A stretch of DNA of 55,836 bases, from contig JANQNO010000006.1 in the NCBI GenBank assembly GCA_028279555.1, forward strand, positions 1-55,836, given 5' to 3'. The stretch comes from Sphingorhabdus sp. (GTDB taxonomy: Bacteria > Pseudomonadota > Alphaproteobacteria > Sphingomonadales > Sphingomonadaceae). The position numbers and the translations under genes were made by a program. Below are positions 46,959 through 54,856 of the stretch, piece after piece (positions within the stretch are counted from its first letter, which is position 1; each line of letters begins with the position of its first letter). The notes under the pieces are model-generated. The model saw only the letters and a list, made by a program, of their open reading frames with translations. It was not told where the DNA came from and made no database searches.

Positions 46959-48422
46959 CTACCGCACCTCTAGCTCATCCCCTGTCAGCCGCACGACATG
47001 CAAGAGGTTGGTCGAGCCCGGCGTTCCGAAGGGTACGCCCGCACAGACGATCAGCAGCGAGCCCGCCTCGCCCATCTTGTGCCTGAGCGCCATGCGCTTG
47101 GCCTTTGCGATCATCTCCTCGAAATCCTCGACATCCTTCGTCACCACGGCATGCGCGCCCCACAAGAGGCCGACGCGGCGCGCGGTTTTCCGGTTGGGGG
47201 TGAGCACAAGCAGCGGCACCGAGGGGCGCTCGCGCGCCATGCGCCTTGCGGTCGAACCCGATGAGGTGAAGCAGACGATCGCCGAGGTCTCGATTGTCCG
47301 GGCGATATTGTAGCTGGCCGCCGACAGCGCGTCGGCGGTGGTTTCCTCGGGCAGTGTTTCGGTAAAATGCACGCGGTCGACATAGGCCGGATCGGCCTCC
47401 ACCCGCGCGGCAATCCGGTCCATCATCTGCGCCGATTCGACCGGCCAGTCGCCGACCGCGGATTCGGCAGACAGCATGATCGCATCGGCTCCGTCATAGA
47501 TGGCGGTTGCGACATCGGAAACTTCGGCGCGCGTCGGCGTCGGCGACTTGATCATCGATTCGAGCATCTGCGTCGCCACCACCACAGGACGCCCCAGCTT
47601 GCGCGCTTTCGATACGATCTGCTTCTGCAGCGGCGGGACATGTTCTGGCCGCAATTCCACGCCGAGATCGCCGCGCGCCACCATCACCGCATCGGACAGC
47701 TCCAATATCTCGTCGAGCCGTTCGATCGCAGCCGGCTTTTCGATCTTCGCAAGTAAAGCTGCCTTGCCGCCGATCAGGCGGCGCGCCTCAGCGACATCTT
47801 CGGGCCGCTGAACGAAGCTGAGCGCGATCCAGTCGACCTCCTGCTCGAGCGCGAAGGTCAAATCGCGCTTGTCCTTCTCGGTAAGCGCGCTCACGGGAAT
47901 CACAGTGTCAGGGAGGTTGACGCCCTTGCGATCGGACAACGCCCCGCCGGTTAGGATTTTGGTCTCGACCGATTGACCATCCGCCTTTGTCACTTGCAGC
48001 CGGATTTTGCCATCGTCGAGCAGCAATATCTGCCCCGCAGCGAGCGTCTCCAAAATCTCCTTATGCGGCAGGTGAACGCGCCGCGCATCACCCTTTTTTC
48101 TGTTGCTGTCGAGCGTGAAGCTCTCGCCGGTCTTGAGTTCGACGGGGCCGTCGGCGAAGCTGCCGATCCTGAGCTTGGGCCCTTGTAAATCCGCCAGAAT
48201 GGTAATCGGGCGGCCGACTTTCCTTTCCAGAGCGCGGATCGATTGCACATTACCGGCATGCGCTTCATGCTCGCCATGGCTCATATTCATGCGAAAAGCA
48301 TCGACGCCAGCCGCATGCATTTTTTCGATCATCTCGGGCGAACCACTCGACGGGCCGAGCGTTGCCAGCACCTTGACCTTGCGGTCGCGCGAGAAATTAT
48401 GTTGCTGCATGGTTTTTGGCAT
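46959..48422 (-). CDS. pyk: Pyruvate kinase
   Basis: Pyruvate kinase makes pyruvate and ATP from phosphoenolpyruvate. The 487-residue protein has KVLATLGPSSGSPEMI at the N-terminus, RMNMSHGEHEAH, DLQGPKLRIG, the active-site LLAKIEKPAAIERLDEI, and MVARGDLGVEL followed by ATQMLESMI. I chose the ATG at 48422, behind GGAAGGGGGA on the minus strand; the frame is open to 48599 but crosses the divergent DUF1244 start. Confidence 0.96.
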   Translation of the reverse strand: MPKTMQQHNFSRDRKVKVLATLGPSSGSPEMIEKMHAAGVDAFRMNMSHGEHEAHAGNVQSIRALERKVGRPITILADLQGPKLRIGSFADGPVELKTGESFTLDSNRKKGDARRVHLPHKEILETLAAGQILLLDDGKIRLQVTKADGQSVETKILTGGALSDRKGVNLPDTVIPVSALTEKDKRDLTFALEQEVDWIALSFVQRPEDVAEARRLIGGKAALLAKIEKPAAIERLDEILELSDAVMVARGDLGVELRPEHVPPLQKQIVSKARKLGRPVVVATQMLESMIKSPTPTRAEVSDVATAIYDGADAIMLSAESAVGDWPVESAQMMDRIAARVEADPAYVDRVHFTETLPEETTADALSAASYNIARTIETSAIVCFTSSGSTARRMARERPSVPLLVLTPNRKTARRVGLLWGAHAVVTKDVEDFEEMIAKAKRMALRHKMGEAGSLLIVCAGVPFGTPGSTNLLHVVRLTGDELEVR

Positions 48423-48517
48423 TCCCCCTTCCCCAACAGGAAGCGCTTTATTTTCCGCCTCTTTAAGCGCAAAGCATGACAAGTTGAAAACAATTATTGA
48501 TACCGGAGAGAGACGAC

Positions 48518-48826
48518 ATGCCCGCCGAAATTTCAGATGCCGCCGCTGCTGCCGCTTTCCGCCGCCTGGTCGCGCATCTGCGCCACCGCCATGACGCACA
48601 GAATATCGATCTGATGGGGCTGTCGGGTTTTTGCCGCAACTGCCTGGCCGACTGGGTCATGGAAGCCACCAACGAAGCAGGCGGCGATATGACCAAAGAG
48701 GAAGCGCGCGAGGCGATCCACGGCATGCCGATGGCGGAGTGGAAGGCAAAATTCCAGACGCCCGCCAGCGACGAGCAGCTTGCGAAAATGAAAGAAAGCG
48801 TGGCGAAGAACAGGCCGCGAGGTTAG
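48518..48826 (+). CDS. DUF1244 family protein
   Basis: The 102-residue product matches the DUF1244 family by RLVAHLRHRHDAQNIDLMGL and SGFCRNCLADWVMEA, with two cysteines (CRNC) and several histidines that could bind a metal. GGAGAGAGA precedes the ATG. The gene lies between pyk and a GapR-like gene, an order common in sphingomonads. No biochemical role is established for the family. Confidence 0.85.
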   Translation: MPAEISDAAAAAAFRRLVAHLRHRHDAQNIDLMGLSGFCRNCLADWVMEATNEAGGDMTKEEAREAIHGMPMAEWKAKFQTPASDEQLAKMKESVAKNRPRG

Positions 48827-48884
48827 GACATCGGCAACCTGATTCGAGGCAACCGCCTCACCATCATTCAGACAGGAGACCATA

Positions 48885-49124
48885 ATGTCCGAAGGCAGCA
48901 TCGCCGCCGATCAACTGCGCCTTTTCATCGAGCGTATTGAAAGACTGGAAGAGGAGAAAAAGGGCATCGCCGATGATATCCGCGATGTCTATTCAGAGGC
49001 CAAATCGCAGGGCTATGATACCAAGATAATGCGGCAGATCGTGCGCCTCAGAAAAATGGAAACGCATGACCGGCAGGAAATGGAAGCGGTCCTGGAAACC
49101 TATAAGGCGGCGCTTGGGCTTTAG
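48885..49124 (+). CDS. GapR-like nucleoid-associated protein (DUF2312/UPF0335)
   Basis: The 79-residue helical protein fits the GapR family, whose Caulobacter member binds AT-rich, overtwisted DNA ahead of replication forks and stimulates topoisomerases. Conserved segments are [20 protein letters not shown] at residues 11-30, then [15 protein letters not shown] and [12 protein letters not shown] near 47-58. Its DNA-clamping role here is inferred from the family. A GACAGGAGA sequence stands before the ATG. Confidence 0.9.
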   Translation: MSEGSIAADQLRLFIERIERLEEEKKGIADDIRDVYSEAKSQGYDTKIMRQIVRLRKMETHDRQEMEAVLETYKAALGL

Positions 49125-49148
49125 TCAGCATTCACCTGGAGGAACAAC

Positions 49149-49466
49149 ATGATTGTCACCACTACCCCGACCATCGAAGGCAAGCCGGTGCGCGAATATG
49201 TCGGCATCGTCACGGGCGAGGTTATCGTCGGTGCCAATATTTTCCGCGATATCTTTGCCTCGATCACCGATATCGTCGGCGGGCGCAGCGGCAAATATGA
49301 GAAAGTCCTCACCCGCGCCCGCGAAGAAGCCGTCTATGAAATGCAGGCCAGGGCCGCGCAGCAGGGCGGCAATGCCGTGGTCGGCATCGATATCGACTAT
49401 GAAGTGCTGGGCAAGGCGGGATCGATGCTGATGGTCTCGGCCACCGGAACGGCGGTCGTGATTTGA
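49149..49466 (+). CDS. UPF0145 (YbjQ-like) protein
   Basis: The 105-residue protein has the YbjQ/UPF0145 pattern: [20 protein letters not shown] at the N-terminus, then [20 protein letters not shown] and [11 protein letters not shown], with an ending [14 protein letters not shown]. Members form pentamers and are sometimes labelled heavy-metal-binding, but the function is not settled. The stop overlaps the TTG of the next gene (TTGA at 49463-49466). Confidence 0.9.
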   Translation: MIVTTTPTIEGKPVREYVGIVTGEVIVGANIFRDIFASITDIVGGRSGKYEKVLTRAREEAVYEMQARAAQQGGNAVVGIDIDYEVLGKAGSMLMVSATGTAVVI

Positions 49467-49948
49467 ATATTCGCCCGGCGACGGAGGCGGATGCCAAAGC
49501 CTGCCGCGGCATCTATGCGCCTTTCGTCGCCGAAAGCTGGGTCAGTTTTGAAGAAGAGATTCCATCGGCATCCGAAATGATGCGGCGGATAGCGGCAAGC
49601 GGCGAATCCCATGCTTGGCTGGTCGCCGATCTCGGCGGCGAAATAGCAGGCTATGCCTATGGGTCACTGCACCGGTCACGCGGCGCATATAACAGCAGCT
49701 GTGACGTGGCGGTCTATGTCGATCCGGACCATCAGCGAGGCGGCATTGGCTTGGCGCTATACGAAGCCTTGCTACCTGTGCTCAAGGATCGCGGATTTCA
49801 TGCGGCCTTTGCGGGGATCGCCCTGCCCAACGAGGCCAGCGTGGCTCTCCACCAAAAGGCCGGTTTCACATCGATCGGTATCTACCGCGAGGTGGGATGG
49901 AAACTAGGCGGCTGGCGCGATGTAGAATGGTGGCAGCGGTTGCTTTGA
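49463..49948 (+). CDS. GNAT acetyltransferase of the phosphinothricin N-acetyltransferase (Pat/MnaT) type
   Basis: This 161-residue GNAT enzyme would acetylate an amino group using acetyl-CoA. N-terminal [20 protein letters not shown] and [19 protein letters not shown], then the acetyl-CoA loop [15 protein letters not shown] near residues 93-107, and ending [15 protein letters not shown], match phosphinothricin/methionine-sulfoximine acetyltransferases. Start is TTG, coupled to the previous gene by TTGA; no ATG exists before the conserved core. Confidence 0.9.
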   Translation: MNIRPATEADAKACRGIYAPFVAESWVSFEEEIPSASEMMRRIAASGESHAWLVADLGGEIAGYAYGSLHRSRGAYNSSCDVAVYVDPDHQRGGIGLALYEALLPVLKDRGFHAAFAGIALPNEASVALHQKAGFTSIGIYREVGWKLGGWRDVEWWQRLL

Positions 49949-50005
49949 AACGCAAAGCTGATGTAAGGCCTGCCGCGATCCAGCAACAGACAATAAAGGG
50001 CTGAA

Positions 50006-50749
50006 ATGGCAGGCCACAGTAAATTTGCGAATATCAAACATCGCAAGGGCGCGCAGGACAAGAAGCGCTCCAACCTCTTTTCCAAACTCTCCCGCGAAAT
50101 CACCGTCGCGGCCAAGATGGGCATGCCCGACCCGGACATGAATCCGCGTCTCCGGCTCGCGGTCAACAATGCGCGCGCGCAATCGATGCCGAAGGACAAT
50201 ATCCAGCGTGCGATCAACAAGGCATCGGCAGGCGATGCGGAGAATTACGAAGAGGTCATGTATGAAGGCTATGGCCCCGGCGGCACGGCGATTATCGTCG
50301 AAACGCTGACCGACAATCGCAACCGCACCGCCACCGCTGTGCGCACCGCATTTTCGAAGAATGGCGGCAATCTGGGCACGTCGGGCAGCGTCGTGCATGG
50401 CTTCGATCATGTCGGCCTGATCACCTATCCAGCGAGTGCGGGCGATGCCGATACCGTGTTCGAAGCCGCGCTGGAAGCAGGCGCGGAAGATGTCCAGTCG
50501 GGTGACGAAGTCCACGAGATCTGGACCGGGATGGATGATCTGCATGAAGTTGCCAAATCACTGGAAGGCGCGCTCGGCGAAGCGGAGAATGTGAAGCTCG
50601 CCTGGAAACCCAATCTGGACGTCACCGTCGATGAAAAGACCGCAGGCACGCTGCTCAAGCTGATCGACGCGCTCGAGGAAGATGACGATGTGCAGACCGT
50701 CTGGGGCAATTATGATGTGCCCGACGAGGTGGCGGAGAAGCTGGGTTGA
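50006..50749 (+). CDS. yebC: YebC/PmpR family protein
   Basis: The 247-residue protein has [20 protein letters not shown] at the N-terminus, the YebC hallmark, and [20 protein letters not shown] in the middle. YebC proteins act on transcription (PmpR) or on translation of proline-rich stretches. As in many proteobacteria it stands just upstream of ruvC. Its stop is shared with a TTG of a tiny ORF (TTGA at 50746-50749). Confidence 0.94.
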   Translation: MAGHSKFANIKHRKGAQDKKRSNLFSKLSREITVAAKMGMPDPDMNPRLRLAVNNARAQSMPKDNIQRAINKASAGDAENYEEVMYEGYGPGGTAIIVETLTDNRNRTATAVRTAFSKNGGNLGTSGSVVHGFDHVGLITYPASAGDADTVFEAALEAGAEDVQSGDEVHEIWTGMDDLHEVAKSLEGALGEAENVKLAWKPNLDVTVDEKTAGTLLKLIDALEEDDDVQTVWGNYDVPDEVAEKLG

Positions 50750-50853
50750 AGACCACCCTTTTGATTTTGTTGCTTAGTCTCCTTGCAATGATTGGCCTTC
50801 TATATCTGATGTTCATCAATGGAATGTTCATGCACGGAGATCCGGGTCCGTGA
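50746..50853 (+). CDS. Tiny membrane protein between yebC and ruvC
   Basis: A TTG overlapping the yebC stop (TTGA) opens a 35-codon frame: start [15 protein letters not shown], then a single long hydrophobic stretch to about residue 24, then a short polar tail ending GDPGP, stop TGA at 50851-50853. It ends 10 bp before ruvC. The pattern of Lys-2 followed by a single membrane helix fits a small membrane protein. The same TTGA coupling occurs at 49463. Expression is untested. Confidence 0.5.
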   Translation: MKTTLLILLLSLLAMIGLLYLMFINGMFMHGDPGP

Positions 50854-50863
50854 CATTCAAGGA

Positions 50864-51331
50864 ATGATCATTCTGGGCCTCGATCCCGGCCTTGCCTCGA
50901 CCGGTTGGGGTGTCATCCGCAGCGAGGGCAGCAGGCTCTCCCATATCGCCAACGGCCAGATAAAGACCGACGCGAAAATGCCGCTCGCCTCACGGCTCTT
51001 GCAGCTTGATCTGGAACTGTCCGATGTGGTGCGCGAACACACGCCGGATGCGGTCGCGGTCGAGGAGGTTTTCGTCAACAAGAACCCGCAAAGCACCCTG
51101 AAATTGGGACAGGCGCGCGGCGTCTGCCTGCTGGGCGCATCGCGCGGCGGAGCCGAGGTGCACGAATATGCGGCAAGGCTGGTCAAGAAGGCCGTGGTCG
51201 GCGTTGGCAAGGCGGAAAAGGAACAGGTGCAGGCGATGCTCGGCGTGCTGCTGCCCGGTGTAAAGCTTGCCGGCCATGACGCAGCCGATGCACTGGCGGT
51301 TGCGATCTGCCATGCGAATATGGATGGTTAG
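50864..51331 (+). CDS. ruvC: Holliday junction endonuclease RuvC
   Basis: RuvC cuts Holliday junctions at the end of recombination. The first catalytic Asp is in [14 protein letters not shown] (Asp7), followed by [22 protein letters not shown] with the glutamate pair, and the C-terminal [13 protein letters not shown] with the last Asp pair. I chose the ATG at 50864 (MIILGLDPG) with AAGGA directly before it; the frame is open to 50819 but its extension overlaps the tiny ORF. Confidence 0.95.
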   Translation: MIILGLDPGLASTGWGVIRSEGSRLSHIANGQIKTDAKMPLASRLLQLDLELSDVVREHTPDAVAVEEVFVNKNPQSTLKLGQARGVCLLGASRGGAEVHEYAARLVKKAVVGVGKAEKEQVQAMLGVLLPGVKLAGHDAADALAVAICHANMDG

Positions 51332-51352
51332 TTTGGTTCGGCATTTCCGGGA

Positions 51353-51556
51353 ATGTCGCCTGAACGAATATGTAACTGTATGCTTTCCAGCGAAAGCTGG
51401 AATCCAGTCGGCAACACAGAAAATCTGGACCCCAGCTTGCGCTGGGGATCACACTTGAAGCCACTCCCCATCCGTTCGTGTCGAGCGCAGCCGGCAAGCG
51501 ACCACGCAATCGTGTCTCGACTTCGCTTGGCACCAACGGCTATAGATTTCACATGA
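51353..51556 (+). other. Open leader frame crossing the repeat and ending ATGA on ruvA
   Basis: A 67-codon frame from ATG 51353 crosses the repeat at 51383-51453 and ends in TGA at 51554-51556, overlapping the ruvA ATG as ATGA. It is in the same frame as ruvC beyond the ruvC stop. It encodes nothing recognisable, but it could carry ribosomes to ruvA. A chance open frame of this length in GC-rich DNA is quite possible. Confidence 0.35.
51383..51453. repeat. Palindromic element between ruvC and ruvA
   Basis: Left part CTTTCCAGCGAAAGCTGGAA and right part GACCCCAGCTTGCGCTGGGG are each hairpins and are roughly inverted copies around a CAGTCGGCAACACAGAAAAT spacer. The overall design (two hairpin arms ending in CCAG/CTGG) is that of the elements at 10411 and 46828, with a different stem. 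Confidence 0.75.
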
Positions 51557-52161
51557 TCGCGAAACTGACGGGGCGGATTGACGAAACCGGGATCGACCAT
51601 CTGGTCATCGATGTGCAGGGTGTCGGCTATCTGGTGCAGGCGAGCGCGCGGACGCTGGGCGTACTCGGCGGCACGGGCGATATTGTCAGCGTCTATACCG
51701 AAATGCAGGTGAGCGAGAATGACATGCGGCTCATCGGTTTTGCGAGCGCCGAGGAGCGCGACTGGTTCCGGCTGCTGATCTCGGTCCAGGGCGTGGGCGG
51801 CAAGGTCGCGCTGGCGATTTTGAGCGCGCTCGAGGCGGACGATCTGACGCTCGCCATCGGCAGCGAGGATAGCGCGATGGTCGCGCGGGCCAATGGCGTG
51901 GGACCAAAACTCGCCAGCCGGATTGTCAACGAGCTGAAGGACAAGGTCGGCGCGCTTGCAGGGGTCGGTGGCGGCGCGAAGCTGGCTGCGGCTGGCGGCA
52001 AAGGCGGCGGGCATTCGGCAGATGCTGTCGCGGCGCTCACCGGCCTGGGCTTCAAACCCGGCGAAGCGAACAGCGCGGTATCGGCAGCCCTCGACGAAAT
52101 CGGCAAGGAAGCGAGTCTCGATGCGCTTGTGCGGGTGGCGCTTAAGAAGGCGGGCAAGTGA
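51553..52161 (+). CDS. ruvA: Holliday junction branch-migration protein RuvA
   Basis: RuvA forms the tetramer that holds Holliday junctions and loads RuvB. N-terminal [20 protein letters not shown], the helix-hairpin-helix segments [13 protein letters not shown] and [17 protein letters not shown] near 73-130, and a C-terminal domain with [12 protein letters not shown] match the family. It starts at ATG 51553. Its stop overlaps the GTG of the following membrane-protein gene (GTGA at 52158-52161). Confidence 0.95.
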   Translation: MIAKLTGRIDETGIDHLVIDVQGVGYLVQASARTLGVLGGTGDIVSVYTEMQVSENDMRLIGFASAEERDWFRLLISVQGVGGKVALAILSALEADDLTLAIGSEDSAMVARANGVGPKLASRIVNELKDKVGALAGVGGGAKLAAAGGKGGGHSADAVAALTGLGFKPGEANSAVSAALDEIGKEASLDALVRVALKKAGK

Positions 52162-52649
52162 CAGAGTCGGAGATCGAAACGAAACCAGAGCCTGAACTGG
52201 TAAAGCACGCTGCTCAATATTATTTGGCCAATGCACAAGAAATGAAGTCCCACTTAATTGTAGAGCATGCAGCCTCTTTCAGGTGGTTGTTGGCATCTCT
52301 GCTGGCAATAAACGGAGGTGCCGCAATTGCAGTTCTATCCTCCGACAAACTTCCAAGTGGTGCCAAGATATGGGCTGGAGGCTTCTTTACAGTTGGTATT
52401 TTTGCAGCTTTGTTGCTTGCGTACTTTAGCCAGAAATCATTGAAAAAAACGCTTCAGCCAATTGGCGAAATTGCCGAACATTGGGTCGGCGCAAGTTACT
52501 CAGGCGAGTTGGATACTGAAAATTTGCAGAAGGCTGATGACGAAATAAAGAAGGCTCTAACTGTAGGTAGATTAACAGAAATTCCCGGATGGATATCGGC
52601 GATTTGTTTTGGAATAGGCGTGATCCAAGTTGGGAGGGCACTAACATGA
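52158..52649 (+). CDS. Low-GC membrane protein inserted between ruvA and ruvB
   Basis: The 163-residue product has a soluble N-terminus (about 40 residues), three probable transmembrane helices ([52 protein letters not shown]) and a polar stretch between the second and third. Base composition is clearly more A/T-rich than ruvA and ruvB, implying acquisition. Start is GTG overlapping ruvA, and the stop is an ATGA at 52646-52649 that overlaps a second, now orphan, ruvB-like start. No known family recognised. Confidence 0.7.
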   Translation: MTESEIETKPEPELVKHAAQYYLANAQEMKSHLIVEHAASFRWLLASLLAINGGAAIAVLSSDKLPSGAKIWAGGFFTVGIFAALLLAYFSQKSLKKTLQPIGEIAEHWVGASYSGELDTENLQKADDEIKKALTVGRLTEIPGWISAICFGIGVIQVGRALT

Positions 52650-52681
52650 CCGGCAACCGCCATCTTTCACCCGAGCGCAAC
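52646..52681 (+). pseudogene. Orphan copy of the ruvB 5' end
   Basis: From the ATGA junction, 12 codons read [12 protein letters not shown]. The present ruvB begins [12 protein letters not shown] (53179 onward): 8 of 12 residues and 26 of 36 bases agree. The orphan sits exactly where ruvB would start if it directly followed the membrane gene, and MTxxxxLSPER is the usual ruvB start in related bacteria. It looks like the former or duplicated start of ruvB, cut off by the insertion that follows. Confidence 0.65.
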
Positions 52682-52690
52682 GTCCCTTAC

Positions 52691-52721
52691 CGTCACCCTG
52701 AACTTGTTTCAGGGTCCATCC
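52691..52721 (-). repeat. 31-bp palindromic repeat, copy 1 (inverted)
   Basis: Read on the minus strand the repeat is GGATGGACCCTGAAA followed by CAAGTTCAGGGTGACG. It has an internal CTGAA/TTCAG dyad. It forms an inverted pair with copy 2 at 52751-52781. Confidence 0.85.
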
Positions 52722-52750
52722 CACTGCATCAACCGGCGGTATGGTGTTCT

Positions 52751-52781
52751 GGATGGATGCTGAAACCAGTTCAGCATGACG
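52751..52781 (+). repeat. 31-bp palindromic repeat, copy 2
   Basis: The sequence is GGATGGATGCTGAAA followed by CCAGTTCAGCATGACG. It matches copy 3 at 53129-53159 in all but two adjacent bases and is in the same orientation. Copies 2 and 3 thus flank the GIY-YIG gene as direct repeats. Confidence 0.88.
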
Positions 52782-52795
52782 AACATGCGAATCCT

Positions 52796-53110
52796 TCAAT
52801 CCTTCAGCGGTTCAAGGCCCAGCCCAACTGCGAGATCGGCCCAATGCGGGTTCTTTTCCTCGATCAGGTTTATTTTCCATTGCCGATGCCAGTTTTTAAG
52901 CTGTTTCTCGCGGGCAATCGCGCCCTCCATGTCGCCAAACAGTTCATAGTGAACAAGCCTGTATGTTTTGTATCGGGAAGCAAAGCCTGGCGTCAGGCCG
53001 TTTCTGTGCTGATAAAGCCTTTTCGGCAAATCAGACGTGACGCCGATGTAAAGCGTGCCATATCGCTTGCTCGCCAGAATATAGACGCAGGGTTGCTTTT
53101 CCTCTCTCAT
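52796..53110 (-). CDS. GIY-YIG single-domain endonuclease
   Basis: The 104-residue product is a minimal GIY-YIG domain: YIL at residues 10-12 and YIG at 21-23, a catalytic Arg31 in KRLYQHR, and Glu68 in AIAREKQLKNW. Such UvrC-N-terminal-like nucleases cut DNA using one metal. The frame is open to 53155, but those extra 15 codons come from the repeat; the ATG at 53110 (MREEKQPCVY) opens the domain. It lies antisense to the operon between ruvB's orphan start and ruvB, flanked by three repeats. This suggests a mobile or repeat-associated nuclease. Confidence 0.88.
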   Translation of the reverse strand: MREEKQPCVYILASKRYGTLYIGVTSDLPKRLYQHRNGLTPGFASRYKTYRLVHYELFGDMEGAIAREKQLKNWHRQWKINLIEEKNPHWADLAVGLGLEPLKD

Positions 53111-53128
53111 GTTGGGAGCATAATGGCG

Positions 53129-53159
53129 GGATGGATGCTGAAAAAAGTTCAGCATGACG
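53129..53159 (+). repeat. 31-bp palindromic repeat, copy 3
   Basis: The sequence is GGATGGATGCTGAAA followed by AAAGTTCAGCATGACG, identical to copy 2 except AA for CC in the centre. It lies 20 bp before the ruvB start and just upstream of the GIY-YIG gene. Confidence 0.88.
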
Positions 53160-53178
53160 GTTTAGGGGTAACAACAGC

Positions 53179-54207
53179 TTGACCGATAACCCCCACCTCA
53201 CCCCCGAACGCAAGAGCGAGGACGCCGATGCCGCGCTGCGGCCCAAGACGCTCGCCGAATTCATCGGCCAGCAGGCTGCGCGGGAGAATCTGCGCGTCTT
53301 TATCGAGGCCGCAAAGGCTCGCAAGGAGGCGATGGACCATGTGCTCTTCTTCGGCCCGCCGGGGCTGGGCAAGACAACGCTGGCGCAGATCGTCGCGCGC
53401 GAGATGGGCGTCGGCTTTCGCGCCACGTCGGGACCGGTGATTGCCAAATCGGGCGATCTCGCTGCACTGCTCACCAATCTGGAGGAGGGCGATGTCCTCT
53501 TCATCGACGAGATTCACCGGCTCAATCCGATTGTAGAGGAGGTGCTCTATCCGGCGATGGAGGACCGCGCGCTTGACATCATGATCGGCGAGGGGCCGTC
53601 GGCGCGCAGCGTGCGCATCGATCTTCCCGCCTTCACACTGGTAGGCGCAACGACGCGGCAGGGGCTGCTGACCACGCCCCTGCGTGACCGCTTCGGCATT
53701 CCGGTGCGTTTGAATTTCTACAGCCATGATGAGCTCGAAGAGGTCGTGACGCGGGCCGCCAGACTGCTCGATCTGGATATCGCGCTGGATGGTGCACAGG
53801 AGGTGGCCAAACGCTCGCGTGGAACACCGCGTGTAGCTGGAAGGCTGCTGCGGCGGGTGCGCGATTTTGCCAATGTCGCCGGGGACGCAAAGGTCACCGC
53901 AAAGATCGCCGACGAGGCGCTCACCAAGCTGGAGATTGACACGCTCGGCCTCGATGCGATGGACCGGCGCTATCTGACGATGATCGCGGATATCTACAAG
54001 GGCGGACCTGTGGGCGTCGAAACGCTCGCTGCCGGGCTATCCGAGCCGCGCGACACGATCGAGGAAGTGATCGAGCCCTATCTGATCCAGCTCGGCCTGA
54101 TCGCCCGCACCGCGCGGGGCCGCGCGCTCAATGATCGCGGCTGGAAGCATCTCGGCCTCAATCCGCCTGCTGGCAGCAGCGGTCAGGACGGGCTGTTTGA
54201 CGAATAG
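53179..54207 (+). CDS. ruvB: Holliday junction branch-migration ATPase RuvB
   Basis: RuvB is the hexameric motor of branch migration. The 342-residue protein has [18 protein letters not shown], Walker [10 protein letters not shown] near residues 59-67, Walker B FIDEIHR near 108-114, sensor region [18 protein letters not shown] and a winged helix with [12 protein letters not shown]. It starts with TTG at 53179; no ATG precedes the conserved LTPER segment after the insertion. An orphan copy of this N-terminus lies 533 bp upstream. The weaker start and distance from ruvA may lower its expression. Confidence 0.96.
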   Translation: MTDNPHLTPERKSEDADAALRPKTLAEFIGQQAARENLRVFIEAAKARKEAMDHVLFFGPPGLGKTTLAQIVAREMGVGFRATSGPVIAKSGDLAALLTNLEEGDVLFIDEIHRLNPIVEEVLYPAMEDRALDIMIGEGPSARSVRIDLPAFTLVGATTRQGLLTTPLRDRFGIPVRLNFYSHDELEEVVTRAARLLDLDIALDGAQEVAKRSRGTPRVAGRLLRRVRDFANVAGDAKVTAKIADEALTKLEIDTLGLDAMDRRYLTMIADIYKGGPVGVETLAAGLSEPRDTIEEVIEPYLIQLGLIARTARGRALNDRGWKHLGLNPPAGSSGQDGLFDE

Positions 54208-54231
54208 ATTGCGGAAAATGGACCGTTAGTG

Positions 54232-54283
54232 CTGAGCCTGTCGAAGCACGCCTAACCGGACAAGCGCCCTTCGACAGGCTCAG
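54232..54283. repeat. Inverted repeat between ruvB and ybgC
   Basis: CTGAGCCTGTCGAAG (54232-54246) and CTTCGACAGGCTCAG (54269-54283) are perfect 15-bp inverted copies around a 22-nt loop. This CCTTCGACAGGCTCAGG-type sequence is a widespread intergenic repeat in sphingomonads and other proteobacteria. No coding frame crosses from it to the ybgC start. Confidence 0.9.
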
Positions 54284-54392
54284 GGCTCCGGTGTCCGGTG
54301 AGCCAAAGTGACTCGCATTTGCGACGAAGCGCAATCGCAGGGAAAATCTCCCTTCCCGCCTTATCCACAAGGCGCTAACGCTTTTTTCCACA

Positions 54393-54854
54393 ATGAGCGC
54401 TACCCAACCCTATCAGGGCCATTTCGACGGCAGGGATCATCTTTTTGCCCAGCGCGTCTATTTCGAGGACACCGATTTTTCCGGCGTTGTCTACCATGCC
54501 CGCTATCTGCATTTCATGGAGCGCGCTCGCTCCGACATGCTGGCGCGCGCCGGGATCGACCAGCGCGGCGCGCATGAGCAGGGGGCCGGCGCCTATGCTG
54601 TCACGCATATGGACATCGCCTTCAAGCGCGCGGCCAGATTCGACGATGCGCTGCTGGTGACCAGCCGGGTCACGGCCATTCGCGGCGCGAGCGTCGATAT
54701 TCAGCAGCGAGTCACAAGAGATGATGAAGTGATTATCGAGGCCCGGGTCACCGCGGCCTTTGTGAAGCCGAGCGGCATGCCGGGGCGGCAACCGAAAGCA
54801 TGGCGCGACGCCTTTCAGCGGGCTATGGATGGCGGCGCAGGAGAGAAAGAATAG
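54393..54854 (+). CDS. ybgC: YbgC-type acyl-CoA thioesterase of the tol-pal cluster
   Basis: The 153-residue hotdog thioesterase has FAQRVYFEDTDFSGVVYHARYL with the catalytic aspartate near residue 29, then FMERARSDMLARAGI. YbgC is regularly the first gene of the tol-pal operon, and tolQ starts 2 bp after its stop here. It likely acts on acyl-CoA or acyl-ACP in phospholipid metabolism. The ATG at 54393 is used because an in-frame stop lies further upstream. Confidence 0.94.
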   Translation: MSATQPYQGHFDGRDHLFAQRVYFEDTDFSGVVYHARYLHFMERARSDMLARAGIDQRGAHEQGAGAYAVTHMDIAFKRAARFDDALLVTSRVTAIRGASVDIQQRVTRDDEVIIEARVTAAFVKPSGMPGRQPKAWRDAFQRAMDGGAGEKE

Positions 54855-54856
54855 CA

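Larger units (their letters stand above)
52646..53182 (+). other. Open leader frame through the ruvB insertion, ending TTGA on ruvB
   Basis: The orphan ruvB start opens a 178-codon frame that stays open through three copies of a 31-bp repeat and antisense through the whole GIY-YIG gene. It ends in TGA at 53180-53182, sharing bases with the ruvB TTG (TTGA at 53179-53182). The chain membrane gene-ATGA-frame-TTGA-ruvB keeps every gene of the operon translationally linked. The frame itself encodes no known protein. Confidence 0.5.

Noticed and set aside
52691-53159. CRISPR array or insertion sequence in the ruvA-ruvB interval
   Set aside because: Repeats are only three, unevenly spaced and in mixed orientation, and the encoded protein is a GIY-YIG nuclease, not a Cas protein or DDE transposase.
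54232-54396. A fourth frame-preserving leader before ybgC
   Set aside because: The frame that would overlap the ybgC start has a TAA at 54376-54378, so no coupling frame crosses the repeat.
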